Assembly: GCF_022230955.1 (NCBI RefSeq)
Contig: NZ_JAKKFI010000046.1
Coordinates: 99,054-163,053, forward strand
DNA: 64,000 nt
Source of the DNA: Micromonospora cabrerizensis
GTDB taxonomy: Bacteria; Actinomycetota; Actinomycetes; Mycobacteriales; Micromonosporaceae
Reading direction: 5' to 3'
Shown: one piece after another, positions 44,117 to 52,540 of the stretch
How the letters are laid out: every line of letters begins with the position of its first letter
Position numbering within the stretch: position 1 is the stretch's first letter
Notes under the pieces: model-generated
The model's input: only the letters and a program-made list of their open reading frames with translations
Database searches by the model: none
What the model was told of the DNA's origin: nothing
Position numbers and translations under genes: made by a program

Positions 44117-45292
44117 TCAGCCGGTCCTGGTGGCGAAGGGGCCACCGTCGCCGAACGCGAGCCGCGCGAAGTTCTCGGCGATGCGGCGATGTGCAGCAGG
44201 GTCGGGGTGGACCTCGTCGGGTAGCGGGAGTTCGGCGTAGTCCGCCTCGCCGTACAGGTCCCGTCCGTCGAGGTAGTGCAGGTTCGGGTCGTCGGCCGTG
44301 CGCTGTTCGACGATCCGGGCGAGTTGATCACGGATGACGTTGAGCGTCAGCCGCCCAGCGCTGCGCTCGGCCGGATCGCCCGTGGCCTTGAACCGCAGGG
44401 TCCCGCCCTCGAAGTCCGGGACGAGGGGGCCGGGCGTGTCCTCCTGGACCGGGCACAGGATGGCGGACACGACCAGCAGAGGTGTGGTCGGGTGCCCCTC
44501 GCGGACAGTGTCGAGGAAACCGTGGACCGCGGGAGCGAAGGCGCGCAGACGCATCACATCGCTGTTGACGATGTTGATGCCGATCTTGACACTGATCAGG
44601 TCCGCCGGGATGTCCCGCATCGCGCGGGCGGTGAACGGGTCGAGCAGCGCGCTCCCGCCGAACCCCATGTTGACCAACTCCACACCGCCCTCAGCCGCGG
44701 CCAGGGCCGGCCAGATGGCGCTGGGATGAGCGGCGTTCGAGCCGTGACTGATGGAACTGCCGTGGTGCAGCCACGTCCTGCGCCCGCTGGGCGGGGCCTG
44801 CTCAACGGGCGCGTCGGTGCGCAGCGCGATCAGTTCGGTGATCTCCGTATGCGGAAGCCAGATCTCGATGTCCTTCTCACCCGCCGGCAGATCCGCGAAG
44901 CGGGCGGTGCCGGCCGGCCCCTCGGTCAGCACCGAGGTTTGGGTGAACATGTCGGCAACGGTCCGGACGTTGCCCTCGGGCACCGAGGCCTGCGCGGCCA
45001 GGCGGCCGTTGACCAGCAGGTCGTAGACGCCGTCCGCCGGTGGTGGGAAGCCTTGGTAGACCCGTTTGGTGGGTAGCGTGTCCAGTTCGATCGTGGTCGC
45101 CCGAGTACGGAACGCCAGCCGGACACCGGAGGGCTGGGCCTCGGCCATGGCCAGTTGGTCGTCGGGGATCTGCCGGCGCGCCTGGGTGGTCAGCCGATGC
45201 GGCAGCAGACCGCGCGCCGTCGCCTCCACGTCGACAAAGCCGCGCAGGAGGTCCGCTGTGACCGGGGTGGTCCATTGGTGTTCGGTGGTCAT
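44117..45292 (-). CDS. SGNH-hydrolase carbohydrate-esterase-like protein
   Basis: A 391-residue two-domain protein. Residues 1-165 form a beta-sandwich like the N-terminal domain of SGNH esterases; residues 166-391 hold the SGNH core. The catalytic Ser is in HHGSSISHGS, the Gly block in NMGFGGSALLDP, the Asn block in VKIGINIVN and the Asp-x-x-His region in LPDEVHPDPAAHRRI. No signal peptide is seen, so the substrate would be intracellular. It follows a TetR gene on the same strand by 84 bp; ACCGAATCTCGGT about 20 bp upstream is a short palindrome that could take part in regulation. Confidence 0.88.
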   Translation of the reverse strand: MTTEHQWTTPVTADLLRGFVDVEATARGLLPHRLTTQARRQIPDDQLAMAEAQPSGVRLAFRTRATTIELDTLPTKRVYQGFPPPADGVYDLLVNGRLAAQASVPEGNVRTVADMFTQTSVLTEGPAGTARFADLPAGEKDIEIWLPHTEITELIALRTDAPVEQAPPSGRRTWLHHGSSISHGSNAAHPSAIWPALAAAEGGVELVNMGFGGSALLDPFTARAMRDIPADLISVKIGINIVNSDVMRLRAFAPAVHGFLDTVREGHPTTPLLVVSAILCPVQEDTPGPLVPDFEGGTLRFKATGDPAERSAGRLTLNVIRDQLARIVEQRTADDPNLHYLDGRDLYGEADYAELPLPDEVHPDPAAHRRIAENFARLAFGDGGPFATRTG

Positions 45293-45376
45293 TGCCTCAA
45301 GCCTTTCGACCGAATCTCGGTATTCATCGGCGCGCCGCGTAGCGAACCGCTTGCGGCGGTGCGGCCGTTGCCCGGG

Positions 45377-45946
45377 TCAGGTAGTGCTGCGGTTGCGTAA
45401 CAACGAGTCGAGCGAATCCACGATCCAGTCCCAGGATTCCTGGGCAGCGGGGGCGCTGTGTTCGAAACCACCGGCCAGTTCCAAACTGACGTAGCCGTGG
45501 AAGACGCTGCCCAGCATTCGGACCGCATGTGTCGCGGCCGGCTCGTCCAAGTCGTAGCCCCGCAGGATCGCCCGGGCCATCTGGGCGTGCCGGACACCAG
45601 CGCTGGCGGCCGCCGTTTCCGGATCGAGCCGGAGCCGGGCGGCCGCATACCGGCCCGGGTGCTCCCTGGCGTACTCGCGGTACGCGTCAGCGAAAGCGGC
45701 CAGGGCGTCCCTGCCGGCACGACCAGCGACGGCGTCGGCGACGCGATCGGCGAGTTCCTCGAGCGCGAACAGCGCGATGCGGATCCTGAGGTCCTGCGAG
45801 TTCCTCAGATGCGAGTACAAGCTCGGGACCTTGACGTCGAACCGCCGGGCGAGCGCCGAGATGGTGACCGCGTCGAAGCCGGCCTCATCGGCCAGTTCCG
45901 CCCCCGCTCGGGTCAGACGCTCCGGCGTCAGCCCTGGTCTTTCCAT
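45377..45946 (-). CDS. TetR/AcrR family regulator
   Basis: A 189-residue TetR-type repressor. The HTH is at about residues 24-46 (GFDAVTISALARRFDVKVPSLYSHLRNSQDL), written here as VTISALARRF and PSLYSHLR. The C-terminal ligand domain with AARAVRMLGSVFHGYVSLELAGGF-like helices matches the TetR_C_33 type, shared with the TetR at 61.3 kb. ATG 45946 is preceded by GGAGGAGGGTG. An inverted repeat immediately upstream is its probable operator. It precedes the SGNH gene and likely controls it. Confidence 0.92.
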   Translation of the reverse strand: MERPGLTPERLTRAGAELADEAGFDAVTISALARRFDVKVPSLYSHLRNSQDLRIRIALFALEELADRVADAVAGRAGRDALAAFADAYREYAREHPGRYAAARLRLDPETAAASAGVRHAQMARAILRGYDLDEPAATHAVRMLGSVFHGYVSLELAGGFEHSAPAAQESWDWIVDSLDSLLRNRSTT

Positions 45947-45961
45947 CACCCTCCTCCTAAC

Positions 45962-46001
45962 TGCCTACACCTACTATGCTCCTGCCTAATAGGTATAGGC
46001 A
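45962..46001. promoter_or_regulatory. Inverted repeat, likely TetR autoregulatory operator
   Basis: TGCCTACACCTA (45962-45973) and TAGGTATAGGCA (45990-46001) are complementary at 11 of 12 positions. A nested perfect pair, TGCCTA/TAGGCA, sits at 45983-46001. The element is 16 bp upstream of ATG 45946. Confidence 0.7.
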
Positions 46002-46284
46002 AACCAGCCCCGCAGCTCGGGAGCAACGGACCGAACGAGAGATCTGGAAGGCGTGCGCCTGGCCGTCGGTGAGCAGTGGCGGACGTTCGATCCGGCGGCG
46101 CCGCAGGGTCAGGTGATCACCAGGTGAGGTCGACGACCTCGTGCGGGCGCTTCCCGGCGCTCGGGCTCGTGCTGGTCAGCGAACTCACCCGCCGCGGTTG
46201 GGTGGTCGCCGCCGCCACCCCGCGCAGCGGCGGCGAGCTACAAGCCACCGCCGACGCATCGCAGGGACACCGTCACAGGCGGCC

Positions 46285-46489
46285 TGGCTAGTAGCACTTC
46301 GTCAGGCGCCATCGCCGCTCTCAACACCCTGGTGATGACTGTCCTCGACCGCCGCCGGTGAGCTGGGCGCACTACGCCTGGTCGGGGCCCTACGTTCCCC
46401 CGCTGGCGTGGGGGTCCCTCGCGGTCGCCGCCGTCGGACTGGTTCTGGTCGCGGTCGTCGTGCCAGCCCGAGCGATCCTGCGCCGGTGA
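46285..46489 (+). pseudogene. Remnant of an FtsX-like ABC transporter permease
   Basis: GAIAALNTLVMTVLDRRR followed, after a one-base shift, by ELGALRLVGALR matches the conserved cytoplasmic loop of FtsX-type permeases. The piece YVPPLAWGSLAVAAVGLVLV then PARAILRR is their last transmembrane helix and C-terminus, ending at TGA 46487-46489. The intervening 60-100 residues are missing and the 5' half of the gene is absent. Confidence 0.65.
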
Positions 46490-46509
46490 TGGACATGTGC
46501 ACACGGGGT

Positions 46510-46534
46510 GGCGGCCGGCGTCATGCCGGCCGCC
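46510..46534 (+). terminator. Hairpin after the permease remnant
   Basis: GGCGGCCGGC and GCCGGCCGCC form a perfect 10-bp stem around GTCAT, 20 bp after the permease remnant's stop. It is probably the old operon terminator. Confidence 0.65.
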
Positions 46535-46746
46535 AGCCCCCGCCGTGCCTGCAAGCCGGTTGTTGGTGGCCCAGCCACAGCAGGGTGTCGGCGCGCGATC
46601 ACCTGACATTGCTGCGGGCGAACTAGGTAGTTCTTGCCGATGTGTAGCGGTTGCCGTCTTGGCACGATCGCTTCTGCCGGGTGTGGATCTAGCGGCTCGC
46701 TCAGGCCCGGCGTTCCGATGGTCAGTGACCGCAGAGAGGCTTCACG

Positions 46747-47232
46747 ATGGAGAACATTACGGACACCGACGAGGCCGGTATTGACGTGTCGGCCCCGGTG
46801 GTCAGCCGCCACAGCGTCACGGTGACCGCGTCGCCGGACACTGTGTGGCGGATCCTCACGGACATCGACGCATGGACGACCTGGCTGCCGGAAATCCCGT
46901 ACGCACGCGTGGAAACACCCGGTCCGCTCGCGCCGGGCTCCGTGTTCCGCTGGTCGGCCGCGGGCATGGAGATCGAGTCGACGATCGTTCAGGTACGACC
47001 GCGGGAACGCCTCGTGTGGCGGGGATACGGTGACGGACCGGACGGGGTCCTCGGCGTCCACGTCTGGGCGCTCACGCCGGCCGGCGACGGTGTGGAGGTG
47101 TCGACCGAGGAGTCCTTCGCCGGCCCGCCTGTCGATGCCGACCCCGCGCCGTTCCAGGAGGGCCTCGACACCACCCTCGCCAGGTGGCTGGAACGACTCA
47201 AGGGCACCGCCGAGGCGGTGACCACCTCGTGA
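46747..47232 (+). CDS. SRPBCC family protein, first of an overlapping pair
   Basis: A 161-residue cytoplasmic SRPBCC domain: HSVTVTASPDTVWRILTDIDAWTTWLPEI, then GSVFRWSAAGMEIESTI and GVHVWALTPAGDGVEVSTEESF. The fold binds hydrophobic ligands. The next gene encodes a related domain with a signal peptide, and their ends overlap as GTGA, so they are cotranslated. The start ATG 46747 has AGAGAGGC upstream. Function is unassigned; the pairing of a cytoplasmic and an exported form is unusual. Confidence 0.85.
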   Translation: MENITDTDEAGIDVSAPVVSRHSVTVTASPDTVWRILTDIDAWTTWLPEIPYARVETPGPLAPGSVFRWSAAGMEIESTIVQVRPRERLVWRGYGDGPDGVLGVHVWALTPAGDGVEVSTEESFAGPPVDADPAPFQEGLDTTLARWLERLKGTAEAVTTS

Positions 47233-47876
47233 GGAGTCGCGTGTTCGCCGCTGCGGCGGCAGTGGTCGTGGCCGGCCTCGTGGGCGCCGCAGGTGCGCCG
47301 GCTCGGGCCGAGGTCAGGCCCGATGTCGGCTCCGACCACGCGACGGTGCGATGTGCGGGACGGACTGTCGACACCGCGGCGAGGATTCGCTATCGGACGG
47401 AGACGACGATCGACGCTCCGCTACGGACCGTCTGGCACCTGCAGACCGACGTGGAACGTTGGCCGTCGTGGCAGAAGCCGGTTTCCTCCAGCAAGCGGCT
47501 CGATCGTGGCCCACTGCGTCCCGGTTCATCGTTCCGATGGACGACACCGGTCCCCGAGACCGCGCTGAATCCCGCCACCACCCTCGTCGTCACGTCCACC
47601 GTCCGGCAGCTTCAGCACCGGAAGTGCCTTCGATGGACCGGCCCGGCGGTCGGTGCGGGGCTGCGCATCGACGAGGGGGTTCACGTCTGGACGTTCACCG
47701 AGATCGACGGTCGGGTTCTCGTGCGTACCGAGGAGACGTGGCGCGGTGACCAGGTGGAGCAGGACGTCGGTTTCTCCACCGAGGCTCTCGCGGCGGGCCT
47801 GGAGACGTGGCTGACGGAGCTGAAGACGCGTGCCGAACGGGAGTGTGATCGAGCCCGACGCCCGGCGCTGACGTGA
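47229..47876 (+). CDS. Exported SRPBCC family protein, second of an overlapping pair
   Basis: A 215-residue protein with a Sec signal peptide (residues 1-28: RSRVFAAAAAVVVAGLVGAAG, cleavage near PARAE) and one SRPBCC domain: YRTETTIDAPLRTVWHLQTDVERWPSWQ, GSSFRWTTPVPE, and GVHVWTFTEIDGRVLVRTEETW. The domain shares the pattern of its upstream neighbour, so the pair arose by duplication. Two Cys (VRCAGR and RKCLRW) could pair outside the cell. GTG 47229 overlaps the previous stop. A perfect terminator follows. Confidence 0.85.
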   Translation: MRSRVFAAAAAVVVAGLVGAAGAPARAEVRPDVGSDHATVRCAGRTVDTAARIRYRTETTIDAPLRTVWHLQTDVERWPSWQKPVSSSKRLDRGPLRPGSSFRWTTPVPETALNPATTLVVTSTVRQLQHRKCLRWTGPAVGAGLRIDEGVHVWTFTEIDGRVLVRTEETWRGDQVEQDVGFSTEALAAGLETWLTELKTRAERECDRARRPALT

Positions 47877-47883
47877 GCCGGCG

Positions 47884-47912
47884 GCCCCGCCGGTCTGGTA
47901 CCGGCGGGGCCC
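47884..47912. terminator. Perfect 12-bp bidirectional terminator
   Basis: GGCCCCGCCGGT (47884-47895) and ACCGGCGGGGCC (47901-47912) flank a CTGGT loop, and CCCTTCATTGTT follows. It separates the exported SRPBCC gene from the convergent LAL regulator. Confidence 0.88.
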
Positions 47913-47938
47913 CTTCATTGTTCGGTCGGCCGGCTCCG

Positions 47939-50635
47939 TCAGTGGAGGAGTTCTCGTAGCTGCCGGCGTGAGGTGATGCCCAGTTTGCGGTAGAGGTTGC
48001 GCAGGTGGGCGTCGATCGTTCGCGGGCTGACGAACAGCAGCGCGGCGACCTCCTTGGTGCCTGCGCCGGAGGCGACCTTGCGGGCGACGAGTAGTTCGCG
48101 GGCGGTCAGCCCCGCGAGCGGATCGGCGTCGTCGGTCAGGGTCGGCTCGCCGATGGCATCCAGTTCGCGGGCGGCGCGGCCGGCGAACCCGCGCGCGCCG
48201 ATGGTGGAGAGCAGTTCGTACGCGGCGCGCAGTTCCACCCGCGCCTCGGCGCGGCGGCCGACCCGTCGCAGCCAATGTCCGTAGAGCAGTCGGGCACGCG
48301 CGTAGTGGACCCGCATCCTGCTCCCGGCGAAATGGCCGATCGCCGCACGGTAGTGGTCCTGCGCGCCGAGCCCCGGGTCGAGCAGCGCACACGCCAGCAG
48401 ATGCGCGCCCGTCGTCCACGCGTTCGGGTTGACCCGTGCGACATCCCCGATCCAGTCAGCTGATTCCTTGGCTTCTTCGGGACGTCCGACGTACGCGGCG
48501 GCTTCAACCAGCTCATGGTGGAAGCCGGTGACCGCGTACGCGCCGCGCCGGTGCTGGTCCCGTACGAGCAGCAACGCGTCGAGCGCGGCCTCATGATCGC
48601 CGCTGCCGTTGCACAGCACGCTCTCCGCGTAGTGCAGCGCGGTGAAATTCACCCCCACCCAGCCGCGCAGCTTCTCCCGGATCTCGCGGAACCGGTCGAC
48701 GTCCCCGCTCCATGCGGCAAGCATCAGGTCGGACCCGACGAGGTTGGACGTCCCGGCGGCCTCATCGACCGCACGCGCCTCGATGATGCAGACCTGCGCG
48801 TCGGCGAAGCGGCCCACGATCGTCCGGGCTGCCGCCTGGAAGCGCAACGCATGGGGAAGGATCGCGTAGGCGCCCTGTGCCCGGGCGAGTTCCACCTGAC
48901 GGTCGGCGATCTCCTCCATGGCGTCGCTGTCACCGAGGTCGACGCTCAGCACGCAGGCGCGTTCCATCCACCACGGATCCGCCTCGGACGTGCGGGCGTG
49001 GTTCCGGAACGCTTCGACCGTGCGGCGCATCAGGGGCATCGCCAAGTCCACCGGGCGGAGGTGCTGCTCGACCAACGCCTGCAGCAGCAGGTCGACCGGG
49101 CGTGGCGGCTGACGCTGGGGCACCCGTTCCCCGATGTGCAGGGCCAGCCGCCGCAACCTCCCCGGTTCGTCGACGCTGAACATCAGCGACGCGAACGCCT
49201 CCAGGTAGGTCTCGCGGACCTCATCGGGCCCCATGCCGTCGGCCGCCTCGATGAGCGCGATCGTCGCCGGGATACTGCGCGCCACGTGATAGTCGATCGT
49301 CGCGCGTAGCAGTCGCGCGGCGCGGCGGTCGACGGGATCCGGCTGGAGACGCTCGGCCTCGTCCACCAACCCCCGGGCGGCAGAAGGTTCCCCCGAACTC
49401 ATCCGCGCCCGGGCCGCGGCCAACAACCGGCGGGCCTGGCGCGACCGACCGGGCGTCAGTCGGGCCGCGCGCTCGAGAAACGCGGCCACGGCCGCGAATC
49501 CGCCGCGACGCTGTGCCCGCCCGGCCGAACGCTCCAGCTCGGCCGCGGTCTCCTCATCCGGGCCGGTGATCGCGTTCGCCCGGTGCCAGACGCGACGGTC
49601 GGGATCGACGTCGGCGTCCGTACCGGCGGCGAGCGCCGCGTGTGCCCGCCGGCGCGCCCCGGCGCCGGTCGACCGGTACACCGCGGAACGCGCCAACGGA
49701 TGCCGGAAGTGCACCCGGGGCCCGGTCACCAGCAGGCCGCTGTCCTCGGCCGCGGTCAGGTCCGCGGCGTCCAGCCCCTGGAACGCCATCGCACGCCGCA
49801 GCAGAACGAGGTCACCTGTCGGCTCCGCCGCGGCCAGCGCCAGAACCGAGCGCGTGGGCGCCGGCAGCCGCAGGAACCGACTCACGAACCGGTGCTCCAC
49901 GGCGCGGTGCCCGGCGTTTCCGGGTAGCCCGAACGGTCCGGCGTCGCGGGCGAACTCCACCAGGGCAAGAGGGTTGCCGGCTGCTTCGGCGAGGATCCGT
50001 TGCACGATCGCTGCCTCGTGGCCGAAGGGTGCCCGATACCGCAGCAGGGTGAGGGCTTCCGAATCGGAGAGCCCGGTGAGAGTGAGGGCGGGTAGGCGAC
50101 CGAGCTCCGACACCGAGGCGGCGTCGCGGGCAGCGAACACCATGGCGACCCGCTCCACGGCCACGCGTGCCGCGACGAAGGCCAGTACCTGCCGCGAGCC
50201 GGCGTCGATCCACTGCACGTCGTCGACCGCGCAGAACACCGGCCTGCGCCGGCCTACGGCACTCAGCAGGCCCAGGACGGCCAGCCCGACCAGCATCGGG
50301 GTCGGCGTGACACCGGCCCGCAGCCCGAACAGCGCGTCGAGCGCGCTCCGCTGCGGTACGGGGAGCCCAGCGCGGTGCTCGAGCACGGGCGCGCACAACT
50401 GGTGCAGGGCGGAGTAGGGCAGTTCGCTCTCGAACTCGACACCACCGACCCGCAGCACCTGCCATCCGTCGAGCCACGAAGCGGCCGCACCGATGAGCGT
50501 CGACTTGCCGATCCCCGCGTCACCGAGAACGAGCATCGCCCCGCCACGGCCCCGCGCCGCGGCTGCCGTCGCCGAGGCAATCTCGCCCAGCTCCGCCTCA
50601 CGAGCGACGAAAGTTCCGGATGTGTTGTCTGTCAT
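47939..50635 (-). CDS. LAL-type (large ATP-binding) LuxR family regulator
   Basis: An 898-residue STAND-type regulator. An AAA-like ATPase module lies at the N-terminus: Walker A GDAGIGKST near residue 38 and the Walker B-like VFCAVDDVQWIDAG near 140. A TPR-like helical middle follows, and a GerE/LuxR HTH closes the protein (TARELLVARKVASGAGTKEV, then FVSPRTIDAHLRNLYRKLGI). ATP and an inducer are thought to drive oligomerisation and DNA binding. ATG 50635 is used; ATG 50647 is equally possible. It lies alone, 25 kb from the PKS, so a link to the polyketide cluster is not supported. Its target is probably local. Confidence 0.93.
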   Translation of the reverse strand: MTDNTSGTFVAREAELGEIASATAAAARGRGGAMLVLGDAGIGKSTLIGAAASWLDGWQVLRVGGVEFESELPYSALHQLCAPVLEHRAGLPVPQRSALDALFGLRAGVTPTPMLVGLAVLGLLSAVGRRRPVFCAVDDVQWIDAGSRQVLAFVAARVAVERVAMVFAARDAASVSELGRLPALTLTGLSDSEALTLLRYRAPFGHEAAIVQRILAEAAGNPLALVEFARDAGPFGLPGNAGHRAVEHRFVSRFLRLPAPTRSVLALAAAEPTGDLVLLRRAMAFQGLDAADLTAAEDSGLLVTGPRVHFRHPLARSAVYRSTGAGARRRAHAALAAGTDADVDPDRRVWHRANAITGPDEETAAELERSAGRAQRRGGFAAVAAFLERAARLTPGRSRQARRLLAAARARMSSGEPSAARGLVDEAERLQPDPVDRRAARLLRATIDYHVARSIPATIALIEAADGMGPDEVRETYLEAFASLMFSVDEPGRLRRLALHIGERVPQRQPPRPVDLLLQALVEQHLRPVDLAMPLMRRTVEAFRNHARTSEADPWWMERACVLSVDLGDSDAMEEIADRQVELARAQGAYAILPHALRFQAAARTIVGRFADAQVCIIEARAVDEAAGTSNLVGSDLMLAAWSGDVDRFREIREKLRGWVGVNFTALHYAESVLCNGSGDHEAALDALLLVRDQHRRGAYAVTGFHHELVEAAAYVGRPEEAKESADWIGDVARVNPNAWTTGAHLLACALLDPGLGAQDHYRAAIGHFAGSRMRVHYARARLLYGHWLRRVGRRAEARVELRAAYELLSTIGARGFAGRAARELDAIGEPTLTDDADPLAGLTARELLVARKVASGAGTKEVAALLFVSPRTIDAHLRNLYRKLGITSRRQLRELLH

Positions 50636-50770
50636 CGACTTCTGCATGTCGCCGGACGAGTGGTGGTGGGGGTCGGTGTGGTGCCCACGGCGGTGTCGGT
50701 AGCGGCCCGACCGATGGTATCCGCAACAGTGCACCGATCGGGTCGGCCGCCGGGTTCGGAATCGGCGCTC

Positions 50771-51238
50771 CTACGAGGGCAACTCGAACAGTTCCAGCTG
50801 GATGCCGTCGGGGTCACGGAGATAGAGGATCTTCGTCCCGGCCAGCGTCCCCGCTTCGACGCCATCGCCGTCCTGGAGCACGACCGGGTCGGCGTTGACG
50901 TGCACGCCCCGCTCCACCAGGTCGCGGTGCGCCGCGTCGAGGTCGTCGACCTCAAAACACAGGTGCATCACCCCAACATCACAGTTGCGCCCGGTGAAGG
51001 GCCTCGGCTGCGGGCTGTCGTACTGGATGAGTTCCAGAAGGACGTTGTCACCGGCCAGCGCGAACGACGCCCGCATCGACGCTTCCTCGACCTCGACAAC
51101 CGCACCGATCGCCGGGTTCGTCGCCGCGATCGTCACGCCGTTCGGCGCGATGCCGAGGACGTCCTCGTACCACCTCACCGACCGCGCCAAATCGCTGACC
51201 GGCACTCCGATGTGATGCATCCTGGTCACTCTGCTCAT
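50771..51238 (-). CDS. VOC family (glyoxalase-fold) protein
   Basis: A 155-residue vicinal-oxygen-chelate protein with paired beta-alpha-beta-beta-beta modules: RMHHIGVPVSDLARSVRWYEDVLG, then GVMHLCFEVDDLDAAHRDLVERGV and YLRDPDGIQLELFELP. Metal ligands would be His8, Glu68-region, His and Glu150 of LELFE. It may be a methylmalonyl-CoA epimerase-like, dioxygenase-like or resistance protein; the sequence does not discriminate. It diverges from an MmyB-type regulator, and a palindrome between them is a candidate operator. Confidence 0.88.
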   Translation of the reverse strand: MSRVTRMHHIGVPVSDLARSVRWYEDVLGIAPNGVTIAATNPAIGAVVEVEEASMRASFALAGDNVLLELIQYDSPQPRPFTGRNCDVGVMHLCFEVDDLDAAHRDLVERGVHVNADPVVLQDGDGVEAGTLAGTKILYLRDPDGIQLELFELPS

Positions 51239-51291
51239 GATCCCCATCCTGAAGGGACGAGCCACCACTGTGGAAGACACAGATCTTCCGC

Positions 51292-51304
51292 GTACCACTG
51301 GTAC
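51292..51304. promoter_or_regulatory. Palindrome between the VOC and HTH genes
   Basis: GTACCACTGGTAC has perfect 6-bp arms around a central C, 20 bp upstream of ATG 51324 and 54 bp upstream of the divergent VOC start. It argues for the internal start of the HTH gene rather than ATG 51237. Confidence 0.6.
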
Positions 51305-51323
51305 CACCCAGCGATGGCGGATC

Positions 51324-52133
51324 ATGGGGTTCATGAATGACCTCGGAGCCGCGCTGCGGGCCTGGCGGGATCGCACGGACCCGGCCACGGTCGGTCTCAC
51401 GAACGCATCACCTCGCCGCGTCGCCGGGCTACGGCGCGGTGAGCTGGCAGCACTGGCCGGCATTTCCCCCGAATACGTGGCACGCCTCGAACAGGGCCGG
51501 GCCGCCACACCATCGGCGCAGGTGGGCACCTCCCTGGCCCGCGCGCTACGACTCTCCGACGACGAGGAGGCGCACCTGATGCGCCTTGCCGGCTTCGCCG
51601 CGGCCCCGGACCGGATACCCCACCTGATCCCCAGCAGCCTGCACCGTGTCATCGACCACCTCGACGACACCCCGGTGGCCGTCTACGACGCCGTGTGGCG
51701 GCTGCTGCACTGGAACCGGCTGTTCGCAGCCGTCTTCGGCGATCCCGCCGGCGCCACCGCCGACGAGCGCAACGCCTTGATCGTCCAGTTCGAATCCCGA
51801 AACCCCCGAGTCCGCCAGACCGACACCGAGCGCGCCTACTTCGAGCAGTCGTTGGTGGCCGACCTGCGCGCGACCAGCGCCCGCTATCCAAACGATCCCG
51901 ACGTGGCGGCACTGATCTCGCGCATGGCCGGGAACGACAGGTTCTGCCACCTCTGGGCCCTCCGCGCGGTGGCCCATCACGAGAGCGCGCACAAGACCGC
52001 CGTACACCCGGACGTGGGCGCGATCCCGCTGGACGCCAACGTCCTGACCACCCAGAACACCGACCTGCGCCTCGTGGTCCTCACGCCTCGGTCCGACACC
52101 ACCGCTCGCGAGAAGCTGGATCGACTGGGTTGA
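51324..52133 (+). CDS. MmyB-type XRE transcriptional regulator
   Basis: A 269-residue regulator. The XRE HTH is at about residues 25-70 (RRVAGLRRGELAALAGISPEYVARLEQGR), followed by an MmyB-like ligand domain with the family YDAVWRLLHWNRLFAAVFGDP and FHP-like pocket region. MmyB domains bind fatty acid- or aromatic-type ligands. The open frame starts at 51237, but that would overlap the divergent VOC start and the palindrome, so ATG 51324 is chosen (ATG 51333 is possible). It probably represses the divergent VOC gene. Confidence 0.9.
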   Translation: MGFMNDLGAALRAWRDRTDPATVGLTNASPRRVAGLRRGELAALAGISPEYVARLEQGRAATPSAQVGTSLARALRLSDDEEAHLMRLAGFAAAPDRIPHLIPSSLHRVIDHLDDTPVAVYDAVWRLLHWNRLFAAVFGDPAGATADERNALIVQFESRNPRVRQTDTERAYFEQSLVADLRATSARYPNDPDVAALISRMAGNDRFCHLWALRAVAHHESAHKTAVHPDVGAIPLDANVLTTQNTDLRLVVLTPRSDTTAREKLDRLG

Positions 52134-52540
52134 CGAGACCGGATCCGGACCTCGAGGCCGCTCAGGCAATAGGCGGCGTCCGAACTCGCCCGTCACCGCG
52201 TGCGCGTTGACCCCCGCCGCATGTGGATCCCGAGAGGGCGGCCGGGCTGCCCGGCGCGCCTTCCAGTGCTTGATCGAGCAACCGCACATCGGCAGTTCCG
52301 GGCGTCGCGCCTCGGGGCACCGAACACCGAGCGTGACGGCTCGTCGCCTGCCTGCGCCCACGACCAGCGGTAGGACCAGATGCTCGATGCCGACCTTCGG
52401 ACTGCATCCTCATTCAGTCCGGGGCAGCGTGGGCGACAGCGCGGCTCGGTCACCGGGGAGTTGGGAGCCTGGCGATGTCGACCATGAAGCCCGTCCGACC
52501 CGTCCCGAAAGACGATCCGTAACCGGACACGGTGTGCGGG
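52134..52540. other. Intergenic region without a convincing gene
   Basis: Frames on both strands show no recognisable domain or clear ribosome binding site. The region may hold a decayed gene, but I could not identify one. Confidence 0.4.

Larger units (their letters stand above)
46002..46746. other. Gene-poor region with an ABC permease remnant
   Basis: The only recognisable coding material is the FtsX-like permease remnant (separate entry) and its terminator-like hairpin. From 46535 to 46746 I see only the upstream region of the SRPBCC gene pair. Confidence 0.5.

Noticed and set aside
44117..45292. Long plus-strand frames opposite the SGNH gene
   Set aside because: The minus-strand protein shows all four SGNH blocks, so the plus-strand frames are shadows of GC-rich coding DNA.
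47939..50635. LAL regulator as a cluster-situated activator of the PKS
   Set aside because: It is about 10 kb beyond the last plausible pathway gene, with unrelated operons between, and SARP repeats already explain the regulation.
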